DNA of 64,000 bases from CAVVUC01 sp963751395. GTDB lineage: Bacteria; Verrucomicrobiota; Verrucomicrobiia; Chthoniobacterales; Chthoniobacteraceae. Position 1 is the first letter of the stretch. Each line of letters opens with the position of its first letter. Positions 42,886-52,783 of this stretch are shown in pieces. Made by a program: the position numbers and the translations under genes. The stretch is taken from the NCBI GenBank assembly GCA_963751395.1, contig CAVVUC010000002.1, positions 62,001-126,000 on the forward strand, read 5' to 3'. The notes beneath the pieces are model-generated. The model saw only the letters and a program-made list of their open reading frames with translations, was not told the DNA's origin and searched no databases.

Positions 42886-45196
42886 ACTCAGTAACGTGAA
42901 TTGGGGCAACTACGACCTCATCGTCATTGATGAGTCGCACAACTTCCGCAACAACGCGCTCGCCGCGCAGCGACCCGGCGACAAAAAGCCGCGCCGCACG
43001 CGCTATCAGCGGCTTATGGAAGACATCATTTCCAGCGGCGTGAAGACGAAGGTGCTCCTGCTCTCCGCCACGCCGGTGAACAATCAACTGTCCGACCTGC
43101 GCAACCAAATCTCTTTCATCGCCGGTGGCGACGTGGCGCGTGACGACAAAGCCGACGCCGCGTTCACCAACACGCTCGGCATCGCCACCGTGCGTGAAAC
43201 CACCCGGATGGCGCAGACCCATTTTACCAACTGGGCCAAGCTTCCCCCTGCGCAGCGCAAAACGCGCGACCTCCTCGCCGCGCTCGGCGGCGATTTCTTC
43301 AAACTGCTCGACGGCCTGAGCATCGCCCGCTCGCGCCGCCAGATCGCTGAGTATTATAAGTCCGAGATGAAACGGCTCGGCGGATTCCCGGATCGTCCGC
43401 AGCCACTCGCGCTACATCCGCCGATCGACCTGCATCAGGGATTTCTTTCGTTCGAGCAGCTCGACAAGGAGATCAGCGCGCTCCAGCTCGCGCTCTATCA
43501 TCCAACCAGCTTTCTGCGCGATGACCTCCCGCAGGCGGTCCGCGATCAGTATCTGGACAAAATCCACGGCGGGTTCACGCAGGAGGGCCGCGAGAAAATC
43601 CTCATCTCCATGATGAGGGTCAACTTCCTCAAGCGGCTCGAAAGCTCCGTGGATTCCTTCCGCCTCACCCTCGGGCGCACCATCGAAAAAATTAACGAAC
43701 TCGAAAAGCGCATCACCGCCTTCGAGGAACACCGTGACACCAATCCCGATGTGGACTACGATGCGCTCACGCCGGCCGAGTTCGAGGACCCGGACTTCGA
43801 GGGCGAGGATTTCACCATCGGCGGCAAACGGCGCATCCACCTCGGCCACCTCAAGCTCCCCGAGTGGTTGAAAGCCGTGCGCCATGACCGCGCGCAGCTC
43901 CAATTCCTGCTCGAAAAAACTGAGACCGTGAAACCCGCGCGCGATGGCAAGCTCGCCGAGCTGCGCACCATCATCGAAAAGAAAGCCGCCAGGCCGAGCG
44001 TCAACCTCGACGGCGAATCCAACCGAAAGGTGCTCGTCTTCACGGCCTTCGCCGACACCGCGAAATATCTCCACCGCGAACTCCTGCCGTGGGCGCGGAA
44101 GCTCGGTCTCCACGTCGCCCTCGTCGTCGGCGACGGCAGCAACGCCACCACGCTCGGCACCACCGACTACGACGACATCCTCACCAACTTTTCCCCGCGC
44201 GCGAAACGCCGCGCCGAGCAGCTCGCACGTTTCCCAAACCAGACCGAGGAGATCGACCTGCTCATCGCCACCGACTGCATTAGCGAAGGCCAGAACCTCC
44301 AGGATTGCGACCTTCTCATCAATTACGACATCCACTGGAATCCCGTCCGCATCATCCAACGCTTCGGGCGTATCGACCGTATCGGCTCGCGCAATGCCGC
44401 GGTGCAACTCGTGAATTTCTGGCCTGTCGCCGACCTCGACCGCTATCTCAACGTCAAGCACCGCGTCGAAGCCCGCATGGCTCTCGTGGATCTTTCCGCC
44501 ACGCAGACCGACAACCTCCTCGAACCCGGCCAGATCGAAGACCTCATCAAGGAAGACCTCCTCTTCCGCGACCGGCAGCTCAAGCGGCTCAAAGACGAAG
44601 TGATCGACCTCGAAGACCTCGACGACAACGTCTCGCTCACCAGCTTCTCGCTCGACGAATTTCGCCTCGATCTCCTTGCGTATATCGAATCGCGAAAGGA
44701 CGAACTCGAACAAGCCCCGCCGGGTCTCTACGCCGTCGTTCCACCCGAATCGAAAAGCGCCGCCTGCCAGCCCGGCACACTCTTTTGCCTTCGTCGCACG
44801 GTGAAGGACGGTTCCACGCCCACCGACTCACAGAAGCTCAACCCGCTGGCCCCGCACTACCTCGTCTATGTTCACGACGACGGCACCGTGCGATTCAGCT
44901 TCGCGCAACCAAAGGAATGTCTCCTCCTGCTCCGCGATCTCTGCGCGCAGAAGGAGAGCGCCAACGAAAAGCTCTGCGACCTCTTCGACGCGAAGACCAA
45001 GGACGGCGCGGACATGAGCCACTACGACGGCCTCATCCAAAAAGCCCTCGCCTCCATCGCGCGCACCTTCCAGCGCCGCGCCACCGCCGCGCTGCTCTCC
45101 GGTCGGAGCGGCGTGCTTCCCACCGCCGCCGAGACGCCGCACGCCGACTCGGATGATTTCGAGCTGGTTACATGGATCGTCATCCTCGCGCCATGA
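42872..45196 (+). CDS. PLD-domain SNF2-type helicase, C-terminal part
   Basis: Carries the remaining helicase motifs: DESH box (LIVIDESHNFRN), motif III (LLSATPVNNQ), motif V (LLIATDCISEGQNLQDCDLL) and motif VI (QRFGRIDRIGSRN). A DNA-dependent ATPase or translocase of the SNF2/HepA group is therefore clear. ATG 42872 is downstream of the frame break; real coding starts at ~42829. Its 3' end overlaps the DUF1016 gene by 4 bases, so the two are co-translated. Confidence 0.85.
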   Translation: MDGHELSNVNWGNYDLIVIDESHNFRNNALAAQRPGDKKPRRTRYQRLMEDIISSGVKTKVLLLSATPVNNQLSDLRNQISFIAGGDVARDDKADAAFTNTLGIATVRETTRMAQTHFTNWAKLPPAQRKTRDLLAALGGDFFKLLDGLSIARSRRQIAEYYKSEMKRLGGFPDRPQPLALHPPIDLHQGFLSFEQLDKEISALQLALYHPTSFLRDDLPQAVRDQYLDKIHGGFTQEGREKILISMMRVNFLKRLESSVDSFRLTLGRTIEKINELEKRITAFEEHRDTNPDVDYDALTPAEFEDPDFEGEDFTIGGKRRIHLGHLKLPEWLKAVRHDRAQLQFLLEKTETVKPARDGKLAELRTIIEKKAARPSVNLDGESNRKVLVFTAFADTAKYLHRELLPWARKLGLHVALVVGDGSNATTLGTTDYDDILTNFSPRAKRRAEQLARFPNQTEEIDLLIATDCISEGQNLQDCDLLINYDIHWNPVRIIQRFGRIDRIGSRNAAVQLVNFWPVADLDRYLNVKHRVEARMALVDLSATQTDNLLEPGQIEDLIKEDLLFRDRQLKRLKDEVIDLEDLDDNVSLTSFSLDEFRLDLLAYIESRKDELEQAPPGLYAVVPPESKSAACQPGTLFCLRRTVKDGSTPTDSQKLNPLAPHYLVYVHDDGTVRFSFAQPKECLLLLRDLCAQKESANEKLCDLFDAKTKDGADMSHYDGLIQKALASIARTFQRRATAALLSGRSGVLPTAAETPHADSDDFELVTWIVILAP

Positions 45197-46362
45197 AACG
45201 CAAGCCGCAGCCCAGCAAGAAAAGTCGCACCACGGGTGCGACCATTGCCCGCTCGGGAAAAACTCGCGGCACTGCTGCGAGAATTGCCCTTGCGAGGAAA
45301 AGTGACTCCGCTGGTGACACAATTCCGAGTGCGCCGCATGAGCCTGCCTTCCGTGAAGTGCTCGCGCTCATCGAAGGGGCGCGCGGGCGTGCCTTCCACG
45401 CCGTCAATACCGAGCTGATCGACCTCTATTGGAGTGTCGGCGAATACATCTCCTGCAAACTTGAAACGGCGGCTTGGGGGCAGGGAGTCGTTGCCGAGCT
45501 GGCAGCTTACATCCAGCGACACCATCCAAACCTTCGCGGCTTCACCCGTGCGAGCCTGTTTCGGATGCGCCAGCTTTTCGAGACCTACAGGGACGACAAG
45601 AAAGTCGCACCACTGGTGCGACAATTACAATGGTCGCACCACCTCATGATCATGGGGCGCTGCAAACGCGCCGAGGAGCGTGAGTTCTACATTCGGCTCG
45701 CCGTGCGGGAACGCTGGAAAAAGCGCGACCTCGACCGGCAGCTCAAAGCATCCCTCTTCGCCCGCGCCGTCCTCTCGCCGCCAAAAGTCGCAGCAGCGCT
45801 GCGACAATCTCATCCCGAGGCCGCCGAAATCTTCAGAGATTCCTACATCGTCGAGTTTCTCCAACTTCCCGCAGAGCATTCCGAGGCCGACCTTCACCGC
45901 GGCCTCGTCGCCAGGTTGAAAGAATTCCTCATCGAGCTGGGCCGCGACTTCTGTTTCGTCGGCTCGGAATATCCCGTGCAGGTCGGCGGGCGCGACTTCT
46001 CGATTGACCTCCTCTTTTTCAACCGCGCCCTCAACAGCCTCGTCGCCTTCGAGCTGAAGGTGGACGAGTTTCAGCCCAAGCACCTCGGCAAACTCGAATT
46101 CTACCTCGAAGCCCTCGACCGCGACGTGCGCAAGCCCCACGAACGCCCGTCCATCGGCGTCCTGCTCTGCGCCACGAAGGACACCGAGGTCGTCGAATAC
46201 GCCCAGGCCCGCTCCGTCTCGCCCGCGCTCATCGCGGAATACAAGACCCAGCTCCCGGACGCCGCGTTGCTCAAGCGCAAGCTCCACGAATTCTATCAGC
46301 TCGCGCTGCCGCCGGAAAATGCGCCCGCAGCCAAGGCGAAGAAACGCCCGGCGAATCCCTGA
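45193..46362 (+). CDS. DUF1016 (YhcG-type) PD-(D/E)XK nuclease family protein
   Basis: A 389-residue protein. The N-terminal domain (FHAVNTELIDLYWSVGEYIS ... GFTRASLFRMRQLFETYRDD) and the C-terminal PD-(D/E)XK-like nuclease domain (FCFVGSEYPVQVGGRDFSID then LLFFNRALNSLVAFELKVDE) are diagnostic of DUF1016; the acidic DLLFF and ELK residues are the presumed catalytic set. Its first 45 residues are encoded by three palindromic DNA repeats; two more lie further on. It probably acts in the same defence operon as the helicase and methyltransferase. Confidence 0.9.
   Translation: MKRKPQPSKKSRTTGATIARSGKTRGTAARIALARKSDSAGDTIPSAPHEPAFREVLALIEGARGRAFHAVNTELIDLYWSVGEYISCKLETAAWGQGVVAELAAYIQRHHPNLRGFTRASLFRMRQLFETYRDDKKVAPLVRQLQWSHHLMIMGRCKRAEEREFYIRLAVRERWKKRDLDRQLKASLFARAVLSPPKVAAALRQSHPEAAEIFRDSYIVEFLQLPAEHSEADLHRGLVARLKEFLIELGRDFCFVGSEYPVQVGGRDFSIDLLFFNRALNSLVAFELKVDEFQPKHLGKLEFYLEALDRDVRKPHERPSIGVLLCATKDTEVVEYAQARSVSPALIAEYKTQLPDAALLKRKLHEFYQLALPPENAPAAKAKKRPANP
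45220..45808. repeat. Five palindromic repeats inside the DUF1016 gene
   Basis: Copies at 45220-45246, 45258-45285, 45298-45324, 45601-45626 and 45783-45808 follow AAAGTCGCASCA then STGCGACAAT, half-sites pairing as GTCGCACCA/TGGTGCGAC. The last two encode family-typical residues (KVAPLVRQL, KVAAALRQS); the first three encode a non-conserved N-terminal extension (KSRTTGATI, KTRGTAARI, KSDSAGDTI). Confidence 0.65.
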
Positions 46363-46365
46363 CCC

Positions 46366-47397
46366 ATGCCCGCCGTCACCGATCGCATCACCGTCACCAA
46401 AGCCCTCGCCGAGTTTCAGACCCGCCCGCTCAAGGACGCCGCCCGCCGTTTGTTGGACGCCCTCGGCTATCGTTCTGACCGCTCGTTAGCTGGTCCCGAT
46501 TCCTCACCGCGTTCCTTCATCGAGTTATTCCCGGCCTCCGGCTTCGATCAGGAGAAAGCCCTCGTCTCCGAGTGGAAAACCGCCGACCTGCTTTTCCAAC
46601 TCACCGATCAGGAACTCAGCCGCGAATCCAGCCTCTTCACCGACACCACGGTCAAGGCGGGGCTGCTGAAATCCTACGTCTTCATCGCCATCGAGCTGAA
46701 GGGCAGCGACTATGCGCGGGGCAAATTCTCGACCATCGCCCGCCAGATCAATCGCATCTTCCCGATGCCCGTCATGGTGTTCTTCAAGCATCAGGGCCAG
46801 CTCACCATCGCCGTCATCAACCGGCGCATGAACAAGCTCGACGAGAGCAAAGACGTGCTCGGCAAAGTCACCCTCATCCGCGAGATCGACTTCGCACAGC
46901 CTCACCGCGGCCACCTCGACATTCTCGCTTCGCTGGCGCTTTCCAATCTCGTCCATCCGCAAAAGAAGCCGATCACCGACTTCGACACTCTCCACGCCGC
47001 GTGGGAGCAGATTTTCAACATCGAGCTGCTCAACGAACGCTTCTACCGCGAGCTGGCCAATTGGTATTTCTGGGCGCTCCCGCAGGTCGAGTTCCCCGCC
47101 GATCTCGAAGCCGACGACGAGAAGCGCCGCGCCACCGGCCTCATCCGCCTCCTTACCCGCCTGATCTTCTGCTGGTTCCTCAAGGAGAAGGGCCTCATCC
47201 CCGAGAAACTCTTCCACTCAACCGATCTCGCCACAATCCTCAAGGGCTTCGATCCCGAGAGCGAAACCAGCTCCACTTACTACCAGGCCATCCTGCAAAA
47301 CCTCTTCTTTGCCACGCTGAACCAGCGCATGGGCAAGGACGCCAAAGGCCAGCCCTACCGCGTCTTCGCCAAGGACGAAGGCTTCCAAAAAACCGCG
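46366..47397 (+). CDS. Eco57I-like restriction-methyltransferase, N-terminal part
   Basis: Starts MPAVTDRITVTKALAEFQTR, three bases after the DUF1016 stop. The N-terminal ~330 residues are the non-methylase half of type IIG/Eco57I-like enzymes (ELFPASGFDQEKALVSEWKT ... LTRLIFCWFLKEKGLIPEKL). At ~47396 the run CAAAAAACC (six A) shifts the frame; seven A would read FQKNRATYDVNNLYRYEALF in line with the next part. In the present frame the protein ends ~100 residues later in serine-threonine-proline-rich nonsense at 47700. Confidence 0.8.
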
Positions 47398-47936
47398 CCA
47401 CCTACGACGTCAACAATCTCTACCGCTACGAAGCCCTCTTCCGCGACGAGCCGGAAGCCGCCCTCGCTCAATTCGCTGACATTCCTTTCCTCAACGGCGG
47501 CCTCTTCGAGTGCCTCGACCGCACCGAGGACGGCACCGACAAAAAGCGCTACCTCGACGGCTTCTCCCGCAATCCAAAAAAGCGCCCCACCGTCCCCGAC
47601 CGACTCTTCTTCGACAGCGGAGAAACCGCCGACCTCTCCGAAGTCTACGGCGACACCAAGCGCAAAGCGGAAAAAGTCACCGGCCTCATCACCATCCTGA
47701 ACCGCTACAAGTTCACCATCGTCGAGAACACCCCCATCGATCAGGAAATCGCCCTCGACCCCGAACTCCTCGGCAAAGTCTTCGAAAACCTCCTCGCCTC
47801 CTACAACGAGGAAACCAAGACCACCGCCCGCAAGCAGACCGGCTCCTTCTACACCCCGCGCCCCATCGTGGACTACATGGTGGACGAGTCCCTCAAGGCC
47901 CACCTCACCCGCGCCCCGTGGAAAAGGCCGGCATGA
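47398..47936 (+). CDS. Eco57I-like restriction-methyltransferase, middle part
   Basis: Continues with FLNGGLFECLDRTEDGT ... ELLGKVFENLLASYNEETK then TTARKQTGSFYTPRPIVDYM, the conserved lead-in to the methylase domain. It breaks again at ~47925 (TGGAAAAGGCC; one more A restores KKAGMKEADAHAGLDV). It has no start of its own. Confidence 0.75.
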
Positions 47937-50053
47937 AGGAAGCCGACGCCCACGCCGGGCTGGACGTCCTCTTCGCCTACACCGAGAAAGAGCACGCCTT
48001 CACCCCCGCCGAAGTCGCCATCCTCATCGCCGCCATCGACGACGTGAAAATCCTCGACCCCGCCTGCGGCTCCGGCGCCTTCCCCATGGGCGTCCTCCAC
48101 AAGCTCGTCTATATCCTCGGCAAGCTCGATCCCGACAACGATCGCTGGAAGCAGACCCAGCTCGCCAAGCTCGACTCCGCCCCCATGCGCGAGGAACTCG
48201 AACGCGCCTTCGCCGACAACAACGACGACTACGGTCGCAAGCTCTACCTCATCGAAAACTGCCTCTACGGCGTGGACATCCAGCCCATCGCCATCCAGAT
48301 CACCAAACTCCGCTTCTTCATCTCCCTCGTCTGCGACCAGAAGACCAACCGGAACAAGAAGGACAACCACGGCATCCGCCCGCTGCCCAATCTGGAAACC
48401 AAGTTCGTCGCCGCCAACACCCTCATCGGCCTACCGGAGATGGACCAAATGGAGTTGGTCGACCCTCGCGTCTACAAAATCGAAGCGGAGATCGAAGCCC
48501 TCTATCACAACCACTTCTCTGAACAGAGGCGCGACAGAAAGTTGGCGAACCAGCGTAAAGTAAAGGCTCTCCGAAAAGAAATGGCGGATGTTCTGGCCCA
48601 GAGCCTCATGTCTCGGAAGAAATCCGAACACATCGCAGAATGGGACCCATTCGATCCACAATCCTCCGCCGACTTCTTCGATCCGCACTGGATGTTTGGA
48701 AAATCACTTGCAGATGGCTTCGACATCGTAATTGGAAATCCGCCTTATGGAGCTATGCTTACCGATTTGGCAAAAGCTGCGGTTGGCCGGGCTTATAAGC
48801 ACCAAGATTACCAACTCGATACATATTTATTGTTTGTTGAGAGGGGTGTTCAGTTACTCCGCAAAAACGGCATCCAATCGTTTATCATCCCAAACACCTG
48901 GCTGCCGTCCTTGATGCTCAAATCGATCAGAAAGTTTGTGGTCGGTTCGACCACTTTAGTGAGCTTGGCCGACATACGCACCGCTGTATTCGCGGCTGTT
49001 GTCAACACAACAATTCTGACTCATCGGAAGCTCAGTTCCCCTGATAACTGTTTCCCAATATACGCCTACACGGACGAGGGGTTCGAGTTTCTGTATAGCC
49101 AGAAACAAAGTGAATGGAACGCTAGGCCAGGCGATCCAATTAGTGTCGCACTTACCCCTGGTCTCACAAAAATTGCTGCACTTATTGACGGCAGCTCAAC
49201 TCTCGGTGACCACTACGTCGTTACCCAAGGCTCCAAGCTCTATCAAACGGGCAAAGGTGTCCCGCCTCAAGACCGCGAAACCGTGGATCTGAAGCCATTT
49301 ACTTCGGATCACGAAAAGTCCGGTTTCCGTCCGCTGCTGCGGGGGAAGCATGTCGTTCCTTTTCAAATCAAATGGGATAAAGACCTATGGGTGAAGTATG
49401 GGGTATGGTTAGCCGAGCCCAGAGAATCTGCGGGTTTCGATGAGCCCGAAAAGATTGTGATACGGCAAACCGGCGACACGCTGATCGCCGCACTTGACAC
49501 CAAGAGGTTTGTTACGATGGACAACCTTTACACCATTCGCCAGCGAAAAGGCTCGCATTCGCTGCCGTGTTTACTCGCCCTTCTGAATTCATCTGTTCTG
49601 CGCTGGTATTACCGGAAGGTTGTAAATCCGGAGGTGGGCGAAGCGTTGGCACAGGTTAAAAAAGGACATCTCGTGAGGCTCCCCATGCCTGTGTTGTCTG
49701 GAGCTTCATCTAAGTTGATCGGTAAACTTGCAACCCTCATCCAGTTTGCCAAAACCGATGCCGGAGCCAGCCCCGGAGCCGCCGCCTTCCTCGAAGACCT
49801 CATCGACGCCTGCGTGATGGAGAGCTACTTCCGCGAGCACATGGCGGAGCGCGACCTGCTCTTCCATGACACCGTGGCCCCGCACCTCGCCGCCTACGCC
49901 CCCGAGGCCAGCGCCGCCCAGCAGCGCGACTTCCTCACCCACCTCCACCAGACGCTCAACGCCCCCAGCCATCCCATCCGCAACCGCCTCCTCCGCCTCA
50001 CCGCCGACAGCCCCGACCTCCTCGCCGTCATCAAGGCGGAGGGCCGCCTATGA
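47933..50053 (+). CDS. Eco57I-like restriction-methyltransferase, catalytic and specificity part
   Basis: Holds N6-adenine methyltransferase motif I DPACGSGAF and motif IV NPPYG (IVIGNPPYGAMLT), followed by a ~400-residue target-recognition region (RPLLRGKHVVPFQIKWDKDL ... WYYRKVVNPEVGEALAQVKK). Intact, the enzyme would be ~1,230 residues, normal for type IIG. ATG 47933 could start a stand-alone methylase if the breaks are real. The stop overlaps the ATPase start (ATGA). Expected role: self/non-self DNA marking. Confidence 0.85.
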   Translation: MKEADAHAGLDVLFAYTEKEHAFTPAEVAILIAAIDDVKILDPACGSGAFPMGVLHKLVYILGKLDPDNDRWKQTQLAKLDSAPMREELERAFADNNDDYGRKLYLIENCLYGVDIQPIAIQITKLRFFISLVCDQKTNRNKKDNHGIRPLPNLETKFVAANTLIGLPEMDQMELVDPRVYKIEAEIEALYHNHFSEQRRDRKLANQRKVKALRKEMADVLAQSLMSRKKSEHIAEWDPFDPQSSADFFDPHWMFGKSLADGFDIVIGNPPYGAMLTDLAKAAVGRAYKHQDYQLDTYLLFVERGVQLLRKNGIQSFIIPNTWLPSLMLKSIRKFVVGSTTLVSLADIRTAVFAAVVNTTILTHRKLSSPDNCFPIYAYTDEGFEFLYSQKQSEWNARPGDPISVALTPGLTKIAALIDGSSTLGDHYVVTQGSKLYQTGKGVPPQDRETVDLKPFTSDHEKSGFRPLLRGKHVVPFQIKWDKDLWVKYGVWLAEPRESAGFDEPEKIVIRQTGDTLIAALDTKRFVTMDNLYTIRQRKGSHSLPCLLALLNSSVLRWYYRKVVNPEVGEALAQVKKGHLVRLPMPVLSGASSKLIGKLATLIQFAKTDAGASPGAAAFLEDLIDACVMESYFREHMAERDLLFHDTVAPHLAAYAPEASAAQQRDFLTHLHQTLNAPSHPIRNRLLRLTADSPDLLAVIKAEGRL

Positions 50054-51795
50054 AGTCCCGTCTCCACAAGATCGAGATCAGAAACTTCAAAGCTTTCCGC
50101 GAGTTCACTCTCAATCTCGAAGGGCGCCACCTCCTCATTTACGGTGACAACGGTGCCGGCAAGTCCTCCCTCTACTGGGCACTTTACACCTTCCTGCAAA
50201 GCGCCCGGAAGCCAACGAAGGAAGTGGAGAAATACTTCACACCCGGCGGCTCCGAGTGCCTGCTCAATATCCATGAACAGAAAGAGGTGACGCCTCGACC
50301 GGGTGAGATTGCGCTCACGTTTCGGGATACTACGACGAACGCAGACTCCACCCTCAAGATCACCAAGAACGATCATGAGACCCAAAAATACCCTTTGGTG
50401 GAAAAGGGCGACCTCGCGAGCGACTTCGTTACCTACCGGTTCTTCTTTGGATTCTCTGACTTCAAAAACTCAGACGATTTCAACATTTGGCGGCTTTTCG
50501 AGGAAGAGATTCTACCCTTTTGTGTCTCGACAACAACCCTTCCGGAAACGCCTCTGAACTGGTGGAATAAGATAAAGTCGGGTGACGCGAACCCGTCAAA
50601 GAGGAAGGGGCCTGTAGCAACGAAGTCTTACGCGCGGTTTCAGCGGAATACGGAGGGCTTCGCGACGGTGCTCGACTCGATTGTTCGATTAATTAGCGAC
50701 AAAGCTCAGAAATTCTACGACCAACACTTTTCGGCTGATGATGCAGTTAAGATCACTTTTAAGTTGATGGTGCCCGAAGACAAAATAACCAAGAAACCAC
50801 TCGCACCCGCGTATAACCGTGCAACGAAGACGTTCACGCCACCGCAAATCATATTTGGTATTCAGGTTGACGGCCAACCAATCCCTAATCCACAAAGTTT
50901 CCTAAACGAAGCTAAACTCACACAACTCGCGCTTTCTGTCCGCTTCGCAGCTTCTGTGGTCAAGTTGCAGCAGTCTGACCTCAAGCTTCTCGTCCTCGAC
51001 GATCTCCTCGTAAGTCTTGACATGAGCAATCGGATGAAGGTCGTCGATCTCCTGCTCACAGATGCATCCTTTGCCAACTTCCAAAAAGTGATCCTCACGC
51101 ACGATCTTGGCTTCTTTCAGGAGTTTAGAAGGGTGATCGGATATAACTCTCCATCCTGGGGTTTCTTCCGATTGTCCAATTCCGCCGGGTTGAGTTCATT
51201 CAAGTCGGAATTGGAAACCGCGCTGGAATTCTTGGAGCAGGGTCAAATCGCGGAGTGCGGCAACAGGCTGAGAAAGTGCGTGGAGGCGAATCTGACCACG
51301 TTCCTCGATCAAGCGAAACAGAAGAAGGGTCTTGATCATCTCATTGACAGAGAAGCGTTCGCCTCGCTCCATCAAAAGCTGAACGAAGCCAGTGCAGAAT
51401 TGAGCTTGGGCAGCTACAAAGAGTTTGCGGAGTTGCTGCACGCGGAATTTTCAGTGGCTCAGTTGCTCGAACTCGCTTCACCGGATGACATTGATCCCAG
51501 CAAGTTCGCCGCCGCCACGAAGGATGAGAAAAAAGCAAAGGGCGCGCTTATCGCGAAGCTGTATGCCGCCCGCCCAAATCTTCACCAATGCATCATCGAC
51601 CTTTTGAGTGATGCATCCCGCAAGCGTCTGACCGCGATCAAACTGTTGGACGAGGTGCGGAGAATCAAGGACCGCATCCTGAATCCCGCTTCCCACGCGG
51701 GCACGACCCCACTTTACACCAAAGAAGCCGAGGATGCCGTGAAGGTGATTCAGGCACTCGATACCGCCCTAAACGCCGCACTCGCAACACTGTAA
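50050..51795 (+). CDS. RecF/SMC-like AAA ATPase (RloC-type group)
   Basis: A 581-residue protein with Walker A GDNGAGKS at 32-39, a signature-like NEAKLTQLALSVRF, Walker B LLVLDDLLVSLD near 314-325 and a switch LTHD, i.e. an ABC/SMC-type ATPase. No clear HNH or anticodon-nuclease motif is visible after the ATPase core. It is coupled to the methyltransferase by ATGA. Similar ATPases occur in many anti-phage operons; the effector is uncertain. Lower GC than its neighbours hints at separate origin. Confidence 0.8.
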   Translation: MKSRLHKIEIRNFKAFREFTLNLEGRHLLIYGDNGAGKSSLYWALYTFLQSARKPTKEVEKYFTPGGSECLLNIHEQKEVTPRPGEIALTFRDTTTNADSTLKITKNDHETQKYPLVEKGDLASDFVTYRFFFGFSDFKNSDDFNIWRLFEEEILPFCVSTTTLPETPLNWWNKIKSGDANPSKRKGPVATKSYARFQRNTEGFATVLDSIVRLISDKAQKFYDQHFSADDAVKITFKLMVPEDKITKKPLAPAYNRATKTFTPPQIIFGIQVDGQPIPNPQSFLNEAKLTQLALSVRFAASVVKLQQSDLKLLVLDDLLVSLDMSNRMKVVDLLLTDASFANFQKVILTHDLGFFQEFRRVIGYNSPSWGFFRLSNSAGLSSFKSELETALEFLEQGQIAECGNRLRKCVEANLTTFLDQAKQKKGLDHLIDREAFASLHQKLNEASAELSLGSYKEFAELLHAEFSVAQLLELASPDDIDPSKFAAATKDEKKAKGALIAKLYAARPNLHQCIIDLLSDASRKRLTAIKLLDEVRRIKDRILNPASHAGTTPLYTKEAEDAVKVIQALDTALNAALATL

Positions 51796-51809
51796 AGTTC
51801 AGCACCGCC

Positions 51810-51905
51810 ATGTTTCACGAAGCCACACCCTTTGTAGCAATCCGCTGCTTCATCGCCAACAGCCCCGACCTCTTCGATATCATCAAAGCCAAAGGCAAAG
51901 TATGA
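51810..51905 (+). pseudogene. Remnant of the C-terminus of a second methyltransferase
   Basis: A 31-residue frame ends IRCFIANSPDLFDIIKAKGKV, matching the end of the intact enzyme (LRLTADSPDLLAVIKAEGRL). Like it, it stops in an ATGA overlap with the following gene. It shows that the peptidase gene once followed a homologous methylase directly. Confidence 0.6.
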
Positions 51906-52783
51906 GCGAGCCGATCATTGATCCCGCAGCCCAGCCTGAGCTGCCGTTGGGGGATAATGACTATGAACGCAATCTCCTCGACCAGCTCCTAGTCGATTCC
52001 AAGCTCTACAAATCCAGCAAGGAGTTCAAAGAGCTTTTGGATTTCACCATTCGCCTCCGCAACATGGCTCCCTTCAATGCCATGCTGCTACAGATTCAGA
52101 AACCGGGACTGAACTACGCCGCCTCCGCCCACGACTGGAAGCATCGCTTCCAGCGCACCGTGAAAGAAAAGGCCCGCCCGCTGCTCATCATGTGGCCCTT
52201 CGGCCCCGTGGCCCTGGTCTATGACATGCTCGACACCGAAGGCGCGGAGCTACCCAAAGACGCCTTTGCCTTCTACGCCGCTGGGAAGATCAATGACAAG
52301 CGCATCGCCACCTTCACCGAAATCCTCAAGAACAAGCACATCTTCATCAAACCCTACGACCAAGGCGACAACGACGCGGGCTTCATCCGCCGCCTGAGCA
52401 CCGCTCCGGACAAGAACACCTATTCGACTTACGAGCTGGGAATGAACCGAAACCACACGGTTGCCATGAGTTTCGTCACCCTGGCGCATGAACTCGCCCA
52501 CCTGTTTCTCGGTCATCTGGGAGACGACAAAAAGCTCCAGATCCAAGGTCGGCGGCCCGAACATCGGATTCGAGAGATCGAAGCGGAATCCGTCGCCTAC
52601 ATCGTTTGCAGCCGTAACGGAGTCGAATCCCGTTCCCAGAAATATCTCAGCAGCTACATCGCCAGCGCGGAGACCACCGAAGATCTCGACCTCTACGCCA
52701 TCGCCCGCGCCGCCGGCCACATCGAACGCCTCCTCCACCTCAGCAAGAGCACGCAATGGGTTGACGACGAAAAACACGAATGA
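51902..52783 (+). CDS. ArdC/ImmA-IrrE-like zinc metallopeptidase
   Basis: A 293-residue protein. The N-terminal part (FTIRLRNMAPFNAMLLQIQK ... WKHRFQRTVKEKARPLLIMW) resembles the ArdC DNA-binding domain. HELAH at 196-200 (VTLAHELAHLFLGHLGD) with a downstream EIEAESVAYIV supplies the zinc site. ArdC-like proteins can counter restriction; ImmA-like ones cleave repressors. In this operon it may guard or trigger the system. Confidence 0.8.
   Translation: MSEPIIDPAAQPELPLGDNDYERNLLDQLLVDSKLYKSSKEFKELLDFTIRLRNMAPFNAMLLQIQKPGLNYAASAHDWKHRFQRTVKEKARPLLIMWPFGPVALVYDMLDTEGAELPKDAFAFYAAGKINDKRIATFTEILKNKHIFIKPYDQGDNDAGFIRRLSTAPDKNTYSTYELGMNRNHTVAMSFVTLAHELAHLFLGHLGDDKKLQIQGRRPEHRIREIEAESVAYIVCSRNGVESRSQKYLSSYIASAETTEDLDLYAIARAAGHIERLLHLSKSTQWVDDEKHE

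Noticed and set aside
43412..44713. 433-codon - strand frame opposite the helicase
   Set aside because: Val/Glu-rich mirror of the helicase gene; helicase motifs on the + strand settle it.
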